DNA of 64,000 bases from Croceimicrobium sp965279135 (GTDB taxonomy: Bacteria; Bacteroidota; Bacteroidia; Flavobacteriales; Schleiferiaceae), in the NCBI GenBank assembly GCA_965279135.1, contig OZ257133.1, positions 3,038,001-3,102,000 on the forward strand, written 5' to 3'. The number at the start of each line of letters is the position of its first letter. The stretch's first letter is position 1. The notes beneath the pieces were generated by a model. The model was not told the DNA's origin. It made no database searches and saw only the letters and a list, made by a program, of their open reading frames with translations. This document shows positions 43,301-52,454 of this stretch, in pieces. The translations under genes were made by a program, and so were the position numbers.

Positions 43301-46300
43301 TTAATCACTGGCCAGCAAGACACTTCTGGTGCTGACGATTGGAATCAGTTAGAGCTTAACCTTGCTGGATTTGTGAACGATACCATTCGTGTGCGTTTCC
43401 GTGGAGAACGAGGTAGTAGCTTTACCTCCGATATGTCTATTGATGATATCGAAATTGCTGAGGCAAGCCCTTGCCATATCCCGGTTAATCTTCAGGCCAT
43501 TAATTTAACAGCAACCTCTACCGATGTTAGCTGGTCCTCTTATGGAAACCAGTTTAATCTAGTTTGGGGCCCAAGTGGATTCCTGCAAGGAACGAACACC
43601 TCTGGAGGCACTCTGATTAGCAATGCGAGTAACCCAACATCAATTTCAGGTTTAAGTCCGAATAACTTCTATGATGTTTATGTTCAGGACACCTGCGATA
43701 CCAATATGTGGGTTGGACCACTTACTATCAAAACTCCATGTTTATCTGCCCTGGCAGCTGGTACCTATACCATTGGAACCGGACCAGCAGACGACTTTGC
43801 AAGTTTTGACTCAGTAGCAACCCTGCTTAATGGTTGTGGTATTAGTGGCCCGGTTATCTTCAACGTGCAGCCCGGTTCATATACGGATAAACTCCATTTG
43901 CAATTTGTACCGGGAGTTACCAGTACAAACACCATCACCTTTAATGGAACAGGAGGTTCTGACAGCCTTATATATAATGGTCAGTCATTCCAAACCGCTG
44001 TATTAATTGAAGGGACGAGTTATGTTACCCTAAATGACATGACTATTGTGAACCCCAATAGTGCGGAGGCCTTCGGTATTTTGTTAAAAGACAACTCTGA
44101 TTCAGTTACCATCAACAATAGCACTATTTTGATGGATACGACCAGCACTAGTACTTCTAACGATATTGTAGGAATTCTTACCGCTGCGGTTTATGATAAT
44201 GACAATAGCGAAGGGTCGGAAGTAGACTATCTAACTATTGATGGTAATACCATCATTGGCGGTATCACCGGTATCAACATCGAAGGAAATGGTACGGGTG
44301 ATTTCACCGTAGGACATCGCATTTGGAACAATACGATTCAAAGACAGAACACCTATGGTATTTACCTCGATGAATTGTCGGACATTGAAGTAATTGGCAA
44401 CAGAGTAGATCGAGTGCGTGCAACTACAGATGGGCTTTTTGCTCTGGATGTGAACGACTTCCGTGTAGAGGAGAATGTTTTCTATGTAAGTGATTTTGGT
44501 CTCTATATCCTTGATGGAAATGATGGCTTTAATCCTGCGCAGAGATCTGTAGTAATCAACAATATGGTAAGCAGTACCTCTGATTATGGTATTTATTTGA
44601 ATGACTTTGAGCAAGTTGAGGTATATCACAACACAGCCTATGGGTCTCCCGGAATGGCGATCAATGATCAGGACAGTGTTTGGGTGATTAACAATGTGTT
44701 TGTGTCTGATAATGATTTCGCGTTTGAGTCATTCGATAACTTCAATGGCACAGAAACCATCGATTACAACCTCTATGAATCTGGAAACTCTAATGCTTTT
44801 GACATTGGAACCGCTTCTTATACAGATTTAGCAGCTTGGGTTGCAGCAGACCCCACACATAACGCAAATAGCGTAAGTGGAGATCCGGTATTCGTTAGCA
44901 AGCCTTTAGACCTCCATTTGGTGGGAACCCTGGCTAATGACGTTGGAGATAACAGTCTTGGTATTACTGTGGATATTGACGGAGACACTCGTCCTTTAAG
45001 CCCTTCTACAGTAGTAGACATGGGAGCAGATGAGTACACCCCGCTTACCGATGATGCTGAAATGGTAAGAATTATTGCCTCATCAGGATGTGGAGGCAGT
45101 GCCACAGCGGTAAGTGTGGTGTTTAGAAACCTTGGTTTAAATACCATTAATAGCTTGCCAATAAACGTTAATCTTAGCGGAGGCATTAGTCTAAACTTAA
45201 GTGCCACCTACACTGGTAGTCTGGCATCTCTGGATCAGGACACCTTATTAGTAGGCACTTATAACACCTATGCGGGAGCTAATGGTGTTTTAATCGATGC
45301 GATCTTGAGTTTAACCGGAGATCAGGATGCCAGCAATGACAGTATCCGTGCCGGAGCGTTTGATTATATCCCCTTCGAACCAATTGGTATTGACAGCAGC
45401 TATTGTAGTAGTGATGATACCGCCTACTTACGCGCTAGCGCGGTGAATGGTGTTAACTATGCCTGGTTTGCTACCAACAATGCCAATGATACCATTCCAC
45501 TTGCAACTGGAGATACCCTAGCGGTGGCTTCAGGTGGTGCTCAATCTACTTACTTCCTGGCCTATGCTTCATCAGTAGATAGCTTAGGTACTCCATTCGC
45601 GGGAGGAAATGGATTAGACGGTAACGTCTTTGATATTCTACCTAGCTCAAACATTGAGCTTACCGGAGTGGACGTTAACCTGGATGCGACAACAGCGCAG
45701 AATGTTAGCGTATTTATCCGCACAGGCACCAGCGTTGGAAATGAATCAACCCTAACCGGTTGGACTTTAATAGACAGTGCCACGGTTACAGGTAATGGTG
45801 CTGGTAATGCCACCTTCTTGCCTTTTGGTAGACCATATCCAATTTTTGCTGGTCAAACCTATGGATTGATGGTAGTAGTTACTACTTCCGGGCAGGTTGA
45901 CTATACTGATGGCACAGCTGTTGGAGCAATTCTGGCTCAGAACGACGACCTTACAATTTTTGAAGGGTCCGGTATTTCCTGGCCTTTGGGTTCGGTATTT
46001 AACCCACGCTTCTGGAATGGTCGTGTGTATTACAATGCAGATGCCTGTTCTGATATTAGGGTTCCTGTAAATCTGACCCTAGGTGCTGATACAGCAATTG
46101 CAAACTTCACTACTTCTGGCACGCAGCCCACCTTTAACTTTGACGCTACGGCCTCGATTAACGGTGATGTATATACTTGGGATTTTGGAGATGGAAATGT
46201 TGGCACAGGTATTACCACAAGCCACACCTACAGCGCTAATGGAGTATACAATGTGGTATTGACCGTAGAAGATACTACTGCCTGTACAAGCGTTGCTGTA

Positions 46301-46600
46301 GATTCTGCAAGCATCGAAGTGAACATTGGCCTCGAGGAGAATCCGATTGAAGGTTCTTTAGCAGTGTTCCCTAACCCTGCAGTAGATCAAGTGCAAATAG
46401 AGTTTGATGTTGTGAATAGTGCCAAGGCTAGTATCCGTTTAGTGGATGCTCAAGGCCGGACTTTAATTAGTGAGAGCAGCAATGCTCAAGGCGCAACGTT
46501 TAAACATAACTTAAACCTTAATGGCATCGCCAGTGGGGTTTATGTGATTGAAATTCAATCAGGGGAACTTGTAGCTCAGAGAAGGTTACGAGTTAACTAG
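40382..46600 (+). CDS. Giant T9SS-secreted protein with Fn3, MAM, beta-helix and PKD domains
   Basis: A 2072-residue exported protein. After a signal peptide (MKKLVLSLLGLAVTSITYAQ) come MAM/jelly-roll-like domains (about 20-215, 575-755, 848-1035) alternating with fibronectin III domains (217-300, 476-570, 757-845, 1037-1120), a right-handed beta-helix (about 1130-1560; repeated DYLTIDGNTI- and VVINNMVSSTSDYGIYLN-like turns), a CARDB-like region, a PKD domain (about 1920-1995, VYTWDFGDGNVG) and a type A sorting domain (1998-2072, VFPNPAVDQVQIEFD). No catalytic residues are evident; a surface adhesin or glycan binder is likely. It lies inside the phenylacetate genes but shows no link to that pathway. 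Confidence 0.88.
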   Translation: MKKLVLSLLGLAVTSITYAQCNLTGPATLPYTQNFNSLSGVINTDSVFICDPSSSWSFESPASNAQLNLGIPSGTSGIQGDFQGSSLGMASVTTSDTANIVFTIDLSNLIASAPEDIWIDFHYADFADEDSPADRVFLRGSNTDSWIDIFDWNTGSPSDWESARIKIDSALSANGQNFSSTTQIRWTQVDNVGLTGGDGFGLDQFSIISSTTAMPSALSISNITGTTADVSWTGNGPNTQFAVINVGGYWPAATPQVFSGVNTGTLTGLMPSTNYELWFRDSTAVGNTSLWRGPFFFQTACQALSAPYFTDFDATADGDVEICWAQYNNYSTSAYARVEALSSSNATQPLSGANVLEIYSASGFSAGDTLVAITPELSDLTASDKQIRFHAATNDLSNRLIVATLDNNTTSASITIIDTITFQQANTWQENIIYFDATNGYNGTDKYIALIHTLGGTFDDIYIDDFHYEDIPACPTISGVFFNGITGNSAVMNYATVGDSIQIEWGPAGYAQGTGCVGNVSNSGSVTISDLLDPSCVLNIVAQSDYDVYVRNNCTTAGNGFSAWAGPFTFTTGCATIVPPSLEDFSNGWTPDACWEQAGSGTPSTGPSNFGTSSWTADGFANNGSTGAVKVNVFTTGKEEWMLSPSYDLGTLGDMQVELDFGVFTWNTSNPANLGSDDEIHILISTDNGVSWTALDTIDNTFTTLPNGNRLVYTLGSYTGIVQFGIWAYEGTVNDPEDVDVMVDNFQVRQTPNCASSTAIMLDSVSTSSVSLSWTAGSGVSFQVQVDTVGFTPGNGRFGDTVTVTNATIFGLSPSTSYEVYIRDVCATGNGQSAWAGPILVRTACPNVFASPILFDLEDLSIGNRSPFLNCWTTDKTSNPRWEIEEANGTDLNSSNTGPDYDKTLNGQPGGKYWFLETSGGALGNEANLLSPYFSLNGMVEPSLYFWYHMYGAAMGNLHVDIEHQGTWYNDYFLITGQQDTSGADDWNQLELNLAGFVNDTIRVRFRGERGSSFTSDMSIDDIEIAEASPCHIPVNLQAINLTATSTDVSWSSYGNQFNLVWGPSGFLQGTNTSGGTLISNASNPTSISGLSPNNFYDVYVQDTCDTNMWVGPLTIKTPCLSALAAGTYTIGTGPADDFASFDSVATLLNGCGISGPVIFNVQPGSYTDKLHLQFVPGVTSTNTITFNGTGGSDSLIYNGQSFQTAVLIEGTSYVTLNDMTIVNPNSAEAFGILLKDNSDSVTINNSTILMDTTSTSTSNDIVGILTAAVYDNDNSEGSEVDYLTIDGNTIIGGITGINIEGNGTGDFTVGHRIWNNTIQRQNTYGIYLDELSDIEVIGNRVDRVRATTDGLFALDVNDFRVEENVFYVSDFGLYILDGNDGFNPAQRSVVINNMVSSTSDYGIYLNDFEQVEVYHNTAYGSPGMAINDQDSVWVINNVFVSDNDFAFESFDNFNGTETIDYNLYESGNSNAFDIGTASYTDLAAWVAADPTHNANSVSGDPVFVSKPLDLHLVGTLANDVGDNSLGITVDIDGDTRPLSPSTVVDMGADEYTPLTDDAEMVRIIASSGCGGSATAVSVVFRNLGLNTINSLPINVNLSGGISLNLSATYTGSLASLDQDTLLVGTYNTYAGANGVLIDAILSLTGDQDASNDSIRAGAFDYIPFEPIGIDSSYCSSDDTAYLRASAVNGVNYAWFATNNANDTIPLATGDTLAVASGGAQSTYFLAYASSVDSLGTPFAGGNGLDGNVFDILPSSNIELTGVDVNLDATTAQNVSVFIRTGTSVGNESTLTGWTLIDSATVTGNGAGNATFLPFGRPYPIFAGQTYGLMVVVTTSGQVDYTDGTAVGAILAQNDDLTIFEGSGISWPLGSVFNPRFWNGRVYYNADACSDIRVPVNLTLGADTAIANFTTSGTQPTFNFDATASINGDVYTWDFGDGNVGTGITTSHTYSANGVYNVVLTVEDTTACTSVAVDSASIEVNIGLEENPIEGSLAVFPNPAVDQVQIEFDVVNSAKASIRLVDAQGRTLISESSNAQGATFKHNLNLNGIASGVYVIEIQSGELVAQRRLRVN

Positions 46601-46620
46601 AAGATTTATTTTTCATGCCT

Positions 46621-46660
46621 AAAGGGCCACCTCCTATTATGGGGGTGGCCCTTTTTTATT
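46621..46660 (+). terminator. Rho-independent terminator of the 2072-residue gene
   Basis: AAAGGGCCACCTCC and GGGGGTGGCCCTTT pair around a TATTAT loop to give a long GC-rich stem, followed by TTTTTTATTT. It starts 21 bp after the stop codon and separates this gene from paaG. Confidence 0.9.
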
Positions 46661-46766
46661 TGTGCATTTAGATTTTGCGGGTGGCTAATCCCCCAAAGAA
46701 TTACAATTATGCTCTTTACTTCTTTGCCTTGTGGCAATCTCCTAAATTAGCAGCAAAACAAAATAC

Positions 46767-47546
46767 ATGTCCGATTTCATCCTTAGTTCTCAGGAAGGCG
46801 GGGTCCTTAGCCTTACTATGAATCGTCCCGATAAGTACAACGCTTTTGTGCGGGAAATGGCCCTTGCTCTTCAAGATGAATTAGCCAAGGCACAATCCGA
46901 TAGTACGATACGGGCAGTACTCCTTACCGGAGCAGGAAAAGCATTTTGTGCCGGACAGGATCTCGCTGAAGCGACCGACCCCAATGGACCGGAGCTTACC
47001 AAGATTGTTACCGAGCATTACAATCCTATTATTGAAGCAATTCGAAATCTTGATAAACCAGTCGTAGCCGCTGTAAATGGCGTTGCTGCGGGAGCAGGCG
47101 CAAATATTGCTTTGGCTTGTGACATTGTTGTAGCCGGGGAGGCCGCTTCTTTTATCCAGGCTTTTTCTAAGATTGGGTTAATTCCAGATAGTGGGGGCAC
47201 CTACACATTGCCACGATTAATTGGCCTGCAAAAGGCCTCTGCTTTAATGATGCTAGGCGATAAGGTATCCGCGAAGGAGGCCGAAGCCATGGGTATGATA
47301 TATAAAGTAGCGCCACAGGATGAGTTTCTGGCAACGGCACAAAAGATCGCAACTCAACTCAGTGTGATGCCCACCTTATCCTTGGCTAGAACTAAAGCCT
47401 TGCTAAATCAGACTTACCAGAACGATTTAGCCGCGCAGTTGACCCTGGAGGATAAATATCAAACAGAATGCGGTCAGAGTTACGATTATCGGGAAGGCAC
47501 AGCCGCATTTTTAGAAAAGCGTAAGCCGGAGTTTAAGGGAGAGTAA
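46767..47546 (+). CDS. paaG: 1,2-epoxyphenylacetyl-CoA isomerase
   Basis: A 259-residue crotonase-fold enzyme. It carries the oxyanion-hole region AFCAGQDLAE (about 60-69) and GVAAGAGANIALACD (about 105-119), and the PaaG-type active-site Asp141 in IPDSGGTYTLPRLIG, where hydratases have Glu. PaaG opens the ring epoxide made by PaaABCE to the oxepin form. The sequence fits PaaG better than PaaF. Its promoter region contains TGGCAATCT at 46732-46740. It is followed by paaH 26 bp on. Confidence 0.92.
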   Translation: MSDFILSSQEGGVLSLTMNRPDKYNAFVREMALALQDELAKAQSDSTIRAVLLTGAGKAFCAGQDLAEATDPNGPELTKIVTEHYNPIIEAIRNLDKPVVAAVNGVAAGAGANIALACDIVVAGEAASFIQAFSKIGLIPDSGGTYTLPRLIGLQKASALMMLGDKVSAKEAEAMGMIYKVAPQDEFLATAQKIATQLSVMPTLSLARTKALLNQTYQNDLAAQLTLEDKYQTECGQSYDYREGTAAFLEKRKPEFKGE

Positions 47547-47572
47547 AACCATTAGCGGAAAGCAAATCACAA

Positions 47573-48727
47573 ATGAAAATTGGAATTATTGGGGCAGGAG
47601 CCATGGGCTCCGGAATTGCTCAAGTAGCGGCTCAAAACGGTCATTCTGTAGTATTAATTGACAACCATCGTGCGGCCTTAGAAAAGTCGCGAAATGGTCA
47701 TGCTAAGATTCTGGCTCGCTTGGTAGAGAAGGGCCGTCTTGAACCCCGAAAGGACCAGGAAATTTTAAGCCGTATTAAGTACGACAGTAATCTGGCTGAG
47801 CTGGCTGGTTGCGGACTTGTAATTGAGGCGATCATTGAAAGACTTGATGTTAAACAGGAGCTCTTTCGACATTTGGAAGAGGTGTGCGGTTCTGAAGCCG
47901 TTTTAGCTTCAAACACCAGCTCTCTTTCCATAGCTTCTATTGCGGCCGCTTGTGATTACCCGGAGCGTGTTTTAGGGATTCACTTTTTTAATCCGGCCCC
48001 TTTAATGCCCCTTGTGGAGATTATTCCGGCTATTACCAGCGATGAGGAAATTGTCAATAAAGCTCGTGAGCTAGTTAACTCCTGGGGCAAGATCACAGTC
48101 TTAGCCAAGGATACTCCCGGGTTTATTGTAAACCGGGTCGCTCGTCCATTTTACGGTGAAGCAGTGCGTATTTATGAGGAGGGGATTGCTGATATCGCCA
48201 CCATCGATTGGGCATTGACCGAGTACGGAGGTTTTAGGATGGGTCCTTTTACTTTGATGGATTTTATAGGGCATGACGTAAATTATGCCGTAACTGAAAG
48301 TGTATTCACAGCTTTCTTTTTCGATCCTCGCTACAAACCCAACTTCAGTCAGAAACGTCTGGTAGAAGCGGGTTTATTAGGCCGTAAAACAGGCCGAGGG
48401 TTTTATGATTATCGAGAAGGTGCTACCAAGCCTGAACCGCAAAAAAATGAAGCCTTAGCCTTACAAATTTTGGATCGCGTTCTGGTAATGTTAATCAATG
48501 AAGCAGCGGATGCCTTGCACCTTGGAATAGCAACCGCGGAAGATCTTGATTTGGCAATGACTAAAGGAGTCAACTATCCTAAGGGCTTGTTAGCCTGGGC
48601 TGATGAAAAGGGCCAGGATCAGGTGTTGGCTCAGTTAGATGCTTTGTATGATGATTATCGAGAGGATCGCTACCGAGCCTCGGTTCTGATTCGACGCATG
48701 GCCAAGAGCGGGACAAAATTTTTCTAG
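47573..48727 (+). CDS. paaH: 3-hydroxyadipyl-CoA dehydrogenase
   Basis: A 384-residue 3-hydroxyacyl-CoA dehydrogenase with the NAD+ loop GIIGAGAMGSGIAQVAAQNG at the start, ASNTSSLSIASIA, the catalytic-region GIHFFNPAPLMPLVEIIP, and the C-terminal domain with NRVARPFYGEA and a second helical domain (about 290-384) that carries a further KGVNYPKGLLAWAD. It oxidises 3-hydroxyadipyl-CoA to 3-oxoadipyl-CoA in the phenylacetate pathway; general fatty-acid dehydrogenation is possible. It lies 26 bp after paaG. Confidence 0.92.
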   Translation: MKIGIIGAGAMGSGIAQVAAQNGHSVVLIDNHRAALEKSRNGHAKILARLVEKGRLEPRKDQEILSRIKYDSNLAELAGCGLVIEAIIERLDVKQELFRHLEEVCGSEAVLASNTSSLSIASIAAACDYPERVLGIHFFNPAPLMPLVEIIPAITSDEEIVNKARELVNSWGKITVLAKDTPGFIVNRVARPFYGEAVRIYEEGIADIATIDWALTEYGGFRMGPFTLMDFIGHDVNYAVTESVFTAFFFDPRYKPNFSQKRLVEAGLLGRKTGRGFYDYREGATKPEPQKNEALALQILDRVLVMLINEAADALHLGIATAEDLDLAMTKGVNYPKGLLAWADEKGQDQVLAQLDALYDDYREDRYRASVLIRRMAKSGTKFF

Positions 48728-48812
48728 CTTATTTTCAGCTACTTGTGGCTATTTGTTTGAGGTGCAGTAATTTTAGATGCTAAGGATGCACTAATCAAGC
48801 AAATCAACGAGG

Positions 48813-50336
48813 ATGTATTTACAATTATTCAAGCACAGCTGGACTAAAACTCTGCGCAGTACTTTCTTCCGACAGGGTTGGGGCGTGAAGATTCTTTTAG
48901 GTCTGGTTGCGATCTATTTCATGGCTACATTCGGTTTACTGGGAGTATTCCTGAAAGATATCCTGGAGGATAGTTTCCCAGAAGCGGAAAAATTAACTCC
49001 AATCTTTTCTGAAGGCATCTTACTCTATTTGCTGGCAGATTTGGTGATGCGGTTTTTCCTTCAGGATTTAAGCGTGATTTCCGTGCAGCATTATCTTACC
49101 CTACCCATTTCAAAGCACAAGATCATTCATTTCTTGCTCCAGCGATCGGTATTTAACTTCTTCAACCTAATTCCGCTAATGTTTATTATTCCCTGGGCAA
49201 TAAGGGTCCTGCCTGGAGAATATGGAATTACTCATACCATTATTTGGCCCATAGTAACCTTAGCGGTAGTTTTTAGTAATCATTATCTCGCCATCTATCT
49301 AAAGCGAATTCTGGCGGTAGAGGCTAAAGTGTTTTGGATTATCACCCTTCTACTAGGGGCGCTCTATGCTATGCATTATTGGGAAGTAATTGACCTGAAT
49401 GCTGTTTCAAGAGCTCTATTCCTACCACTTGCCGAGAGGCATTTTCTAGCTTGGTGGCCATTCCTGCTTATGGGAATATTGTACTTAGTTAACTATCGCT
49501 TTTTATTGGGAATGACCCACCTTGATCGATGGGCAACGAAAGTTAAAGATGCAAGTTCACTCCGTTTTTCCTTTTTAGAGAACCGTGGCCCTTTAGGAAT
49601 GATGATCGCCAATGAGTTGAAGTTAATTACCCGAAACCGTCGGACAAAGACCGTAGTTTATATGGGCTTTTTCTTTGCCTTCTATGGACTCATTTTTTAC
49701 ACTCAGGAAATTTACGCTGAGGGCTACGGGTGGTTGCTATTTGTGGGCATATTCACTACCGGCATATTCATGATTAACTATGGTCAGTTCTTAGTGAGTT
49801 GGGAAAGCTCCTATTTCGATGGTATCCTCACTCGTGCCTATAAGATGAAGGATTATTATCGCTCCAAGTATTACCTATTGGTCGTGAGTTGTATTATAAT
49901 GTTCCTGATCACCATTCCGGTAGTCTATTTTGGAATCACCTATTTAGGTCCCGAAAATGTTCCGGCAGATGAATTAATAATTAAGGTGCTTTGGATAAAC
50001 TCCGCAACTTTTATATATAACATGGGGGTCAACTCTGCGGTATTACTCTTCTCGAGTACGTATAATAAGAAGCCTATTGATCTATCCAAAGGGTCAGCCT
50101 TTAACTATCAGGGAACTGGTGCCGCCCAATGGGTAATTGTAATACCCTTAATGGTTGTTCCTTTAGTTGTATTTCAGGCATTTAACATTTTTGATCGACC
50201 CAATCTGGGATTGATAGTTTTAGCAGGAATGGGTCTGCTTGGCATTGCCACCCATCGGCTATTTATCAATCAAACCATCAAGAATTTTAAGGAGAAAAAA
50301 TATATTAATGCTGCGGGTTATCGCCAGCAGGACTAA
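48813..50336 (+). CDS. DUF5687 family ABC transporter membrane protein
   Basis: A 507-residue protein with many predicted membrane helices (about ten to twelve), matching the Bacteroidota DUF5687 family. It is followed by an ATPase gene 11 bp downstream, so the two form an ABC exporter of unknown substrate. Early helices have ILLGLVAIYFMATFGLLGVF and the region LTLPISKHKIIHFLL is a landmark. Its place between paaH and paaI is not explained; it may simply be an insertion into the cluster. Confidence 0.82.
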   Translation: MYLQLFKHSWTKTLRSTFFRQGWGVKILLGLVAIYFMATFGLLGVFLKDILEDSFPEAEKLTPIFSEGILLYLLADLVMRFFLQDLSVISVQHYLTLPISKHKIIHFLLQRSVFNFFNLIPLMFIIPWAIRVLPGEYGITHTIIWPIVTLAVVFSNHYLAIYLKRILAVEAKVFWIITLLLGALYAMHYWEVIDLNAVSRALFLPLAERHFLAWWPFLLMGILYLVNYRFLLGMTHLDRWATKVKDASSLRFSFLENRGPLGMMIANELKLITRNRRTKTVVYMGFFFAFYGLIFYTQEIYAEGYGWLLFVGIFTTGIFMINYGQFLVSWESSYFDGILTRAYKMKDYYRSKYYLLVVSCIIMFLITIPVVYFGITYLGPENVPADELIIKVLWINSATFIYNMGVNSAVLLFSSTYNKKPIDLSKGSAFNYQGTGAAQWVIVIPLMVVPLVVFQAFNIFDRPNLGLIVLAGMGLLGIATHRLFINQTIKNFKEKKYINAAGYRQQD

Positions 50337-50347
50337 AACAAACGAAA

Positions 50348-51097
50348 ATGGAAATTATAGATATTAAAAACCTCAAGAAAGAATATAGCGGAGTTACAGT
50401 TTTAGATATACCGCAGCTGAGTTTTAAGTCTGGAGAGGCCTTAGGTTTAGTAGGAAATAATGGAGCCGGTAAAACCACTCTCTTTCGATTGATCCTGGAT
50501 TTGATTAAAGCCGACTCGGGCTCCGTATTAAGCAAACAGGTCGACGTTTCGCAAAGTGAAGATTGGAAGAACTATACGGGAAGTTTTATCGACGAAGGCT
50601 TTCTAATCGACTACCTAACTCCAGATGAGTATTTTCAATTCATCGCCAAGCTACACGGCTTAACTGCCGGGGATTTAGAATCTCATCTCGCTAAATATGA
50701 AGACTTCTTCGCGGGGGAGATTCGTGGAGGGAAAAAGTATATCCGAGACCTCTCTAAAGGAAACCAAAAGAAAGTTGGTGTAGTGGGGGCCTTATTAGGA
50801 AACCCGGATATCCTCATCCTGGATGAACCCTTTGCTAATCTTGATCCATCCACCCAATTCCGCCTTAGAGATGAGCTTCGTAAGTTGAACGAGGAAACCG
50901 ATATTACCATGCTAATCTCTAGTCACGACTTGGTTCACGTAACCGAGTTTTGTGAGCGTATTGTGATTTTAGATCACGGCGCAGTGGTTAAGGATATTCA
51001 AACTAATGCGGAAACCCTTAAAGAGTTGGAAGACTTCTTTATCCAAAAAATTAGAGGTAACACCCTTGTACCAGACTCCACCGAAGGGGATAGTTAA
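50348..51097 (+). CDS. ABC transporter ATP-binding protein
   Basis: A 249-residue ATPase with Walker A GNNGAGKTT (residues 36-44), signature LSKGNQKK (near 138) and Walker B ILILDEPFANLDP, then an H-loop in ISSHDL. Together with the DUF5687 membrane protein it should export a lipid, peptide or drug-like molecule. Its stop is followed by a small CCCG-AAAT-CGGG hairpin (51124-51135). Confidence 0.92.
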   Translation: MEIIDIKNLKKEYSGVTVLDIPQLSFKSGEALGLVGNNGAGKTTLFRLILDLIKADSGSVLSKQVDVSQSEDWKNYTGSFIDEGFLIDYLTPDEYFQFIAKLHGLTAGDLESHLAKYEDFFAGEIRGGKKYIRDLSKGNQKKVGVVGALLGNPDILILDEPFANLDPSTQFRLRDELRKLNEETDITMLISSHDLVHVTEFCERIVILDHGAVVKDIQTNAETLKELEDFFIQKIRGNTLVPDSTEGDS

Positions 51098-51145
51098 TAA
51101 CCGCTTTTTTCATGCACATTTCTCCCGAAATCGGGTTTAAGTTGC

Positions 51146-51469
51146 ATGCTAGAGATTGAATTTGAAGGTATAAGCTTTCAGGCGGAAGAAGGGACCACTT
51201 TACGCAAAGCCTTGTTTGATCAAGGTCTTTCGCCTCATAATGGGAATGCTAATTGGCTTAATTGTAAGGGACTCGGAAGCTGTGGAACCTGTGCCGTTCA
51301 AGTGGTGGCAGGAAATCCTGGCCCCTTGACTTTTATGGAAAAATGGCGACTGGATTTTCCTCCGCATAAAAAGGAAAGTGGTCTGCGCCTCGCCTGTCAG
51401 ATAAAGCTAAGTGGCCCATTGAAAATAAAGAAGCACTCCGGTTTCTGGGGTCAGCAAATTCAGCCTTAA
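51146..51469 (+). CDS. Plant-type 2Fe-2S ferredoxin
   Basis: A 107-residue ferredoxin with Cys40, Cys46, Cys49 (C-K-G-L-G-S-C-G-T-C) and Cys84 as the cluster ligands. The spacing is the plant type. It is separate from the ferredoxin domain of PaaE. It lies in the phenylacetate region, between an ABC exporter and an unknown gene; an electron-transfer role in the pathway is possible but unproven. Confidence 0.85.
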   Translation: MLEIEFEGISFQAEEGTTLRKALFDQGLSPHNGNANWLNCKGLGSCGTCAVQVVAGNPGPLTFMEKWRLDFPPHKKESGLRLACQIKLSGPLKIKKHSGFWGQQIQP

Positions 51470-51520
51470 ATATCCTTTAAAGCAGCAAGGTGTTCATTTT
51501 AAAGAAAATACCTTTGCCCC

Positions 51521-52009
51521 ATGCAAAAAAGACAAGATCACATTGCCGATTCCATTAAGGATTATATGGCAATGAGTGCACAAGAACAGGGTGCCATGGT
51601 GGCCCAGGTTATGGAAGATCAACCCTTTCTAATGGGCTTTCTAACCAATATTGCCGACGAGTTTAGTGATGACCAACATGAGATGTTGGTAGATTCAGTT
51701 ATGATATTGTTGAATGCTTTTATTGCTGCGGGAATGCCAGTTGGTTTGATTCCCGGTCCGGCTTTGGATGAGTTGATTCGCGAACGTACAGAGGCTTATG
51801 AGGAAGCCGATAGTCTATTGCCAGAGGTATCTGAAAGCCCTAAGGTTTTCCAGGATTTACGAAACCTTGCCATTGTAGAGGCTGACCTAAACGTAGACGA
51901 TCCAGTGGCCATGTCTAATTACAATATTGTTCTGGACATCCTGATTACTGCCATTGAACGGATGGCTGATTATGAAAAGAGTGCTAAAGACCAAAACAAG
52001 CCATCGTGA
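51521..52009 (+). CDS. Unknown acidic helical protein
   Basis: A 162-residue protein of acidic, largely helical composition, with no signal peptide or membrane segment except a hydrophobic stretch (about 60-85, LVDSVMILLNAFIAAGMPVG). No motif or family recognised. It overlaps paaI by 4 bp (GTGA), so the two are translationally coupled, which suggests a function tied to PaaI or to phenylacetyl-CoA metabolism. Confidence 0.6.
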   Translation: MQKRQDHIADSIKDYMAMSAQEQGAMVAQVMEDQPFLMGFLTNIADEFSDDQHEMLVDSVMILLNAFIAAGMPVGLIPGPALDELIRERTEAYEEADSLLPEVSESPKVFQDLRNLAIVEADLNVDDPVAMSNYNIVLDILITAIERMADYEKSAKDQNKPS

Positions 52010-52413
52010 AAAGCGCTAAGGAAGTAGTAGACATCATGTATAATGGTGATGCTTTTAGCCAGTGGCTGGGAATAAAAGTGGAGCATTGCGAACCTGGCTC
52101 CTGCCGTTTAAGCATGGTTCTGCGGGAAGAAATGACCAATGGTTTTAAAATAGCTCATGGCGGAATTTCCTATTCCCTGGCTGATTCAGCCCTTGCCTTT
52201 GCTAGTAATGGTCATGGCACCCAGGCCCTTTCCATCGAGACTTCGATTTCCCATACTAAACCCATAAAGGTGGGAATGAAACTCATTGCTAAAGCCAGTG
52301 AGATTCGAAAGAGCAGAAGTATTGGAATTTACGAGGTGAGGGTTGAGGATGAAGAGGAAAATCTTTTGGCCCATTTCAAGGGAACAGTCTTTCGAAAAGA
52401 CTTAGAGTGGTAA
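52006..52413 (+). CDS. paaI: Phenylacetyl-CoA thioesterase
   Basis: A 135-residue hot-dog thioesterase starting at GTG 52006, which overlaps the stop of the preceding gene. The PaaI pattern is seen in FKIAHGGISYSLADSALAFA with the conserved HGG and Asp, and in HTKPIKVGMKLIAKASE. PaaI hydrolyses acyl-CoA esters, especially ring-hydroxylated phenylacetyl-CoA, as a rescue step. Its stop codon lies inside a perfect palindrome upstream of the next gene. Confidence 0.9.
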   Translation: MKSAKEVVDIMYNGDAFSQWLGIKVEHCEPGSCRLSMVLREEMTNGFKIAHGGISYSLADSALAFASNGHGTQALSIETSISHTKPIKVGMKLIAKASEIRKSRSIGIYEVRVEDEEENLLAHFKGTVFRKDLEW

Positions 52414-52437
52414 TTACCAAAAGTAGATTTATCTTTG
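52408..52437 (+). promoter_or_regulatory. Palindrome and promoter before the Nudix/winged-helix gene
   Basis: TGGTAATTACCA at 52408-52419 is a perfect 12-bp palindrome including the paaI stop, followed 10 bp later by TATCTTTG (52430-52437), an exact TAnnTTTG -7 element. The start codon is at 52455, so the leader is short. A regulator bound at the palindrome would block polymerase. Confidence 0.45.
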
Positions 52438-52454
52438 ACATCAGACCTTAAACC

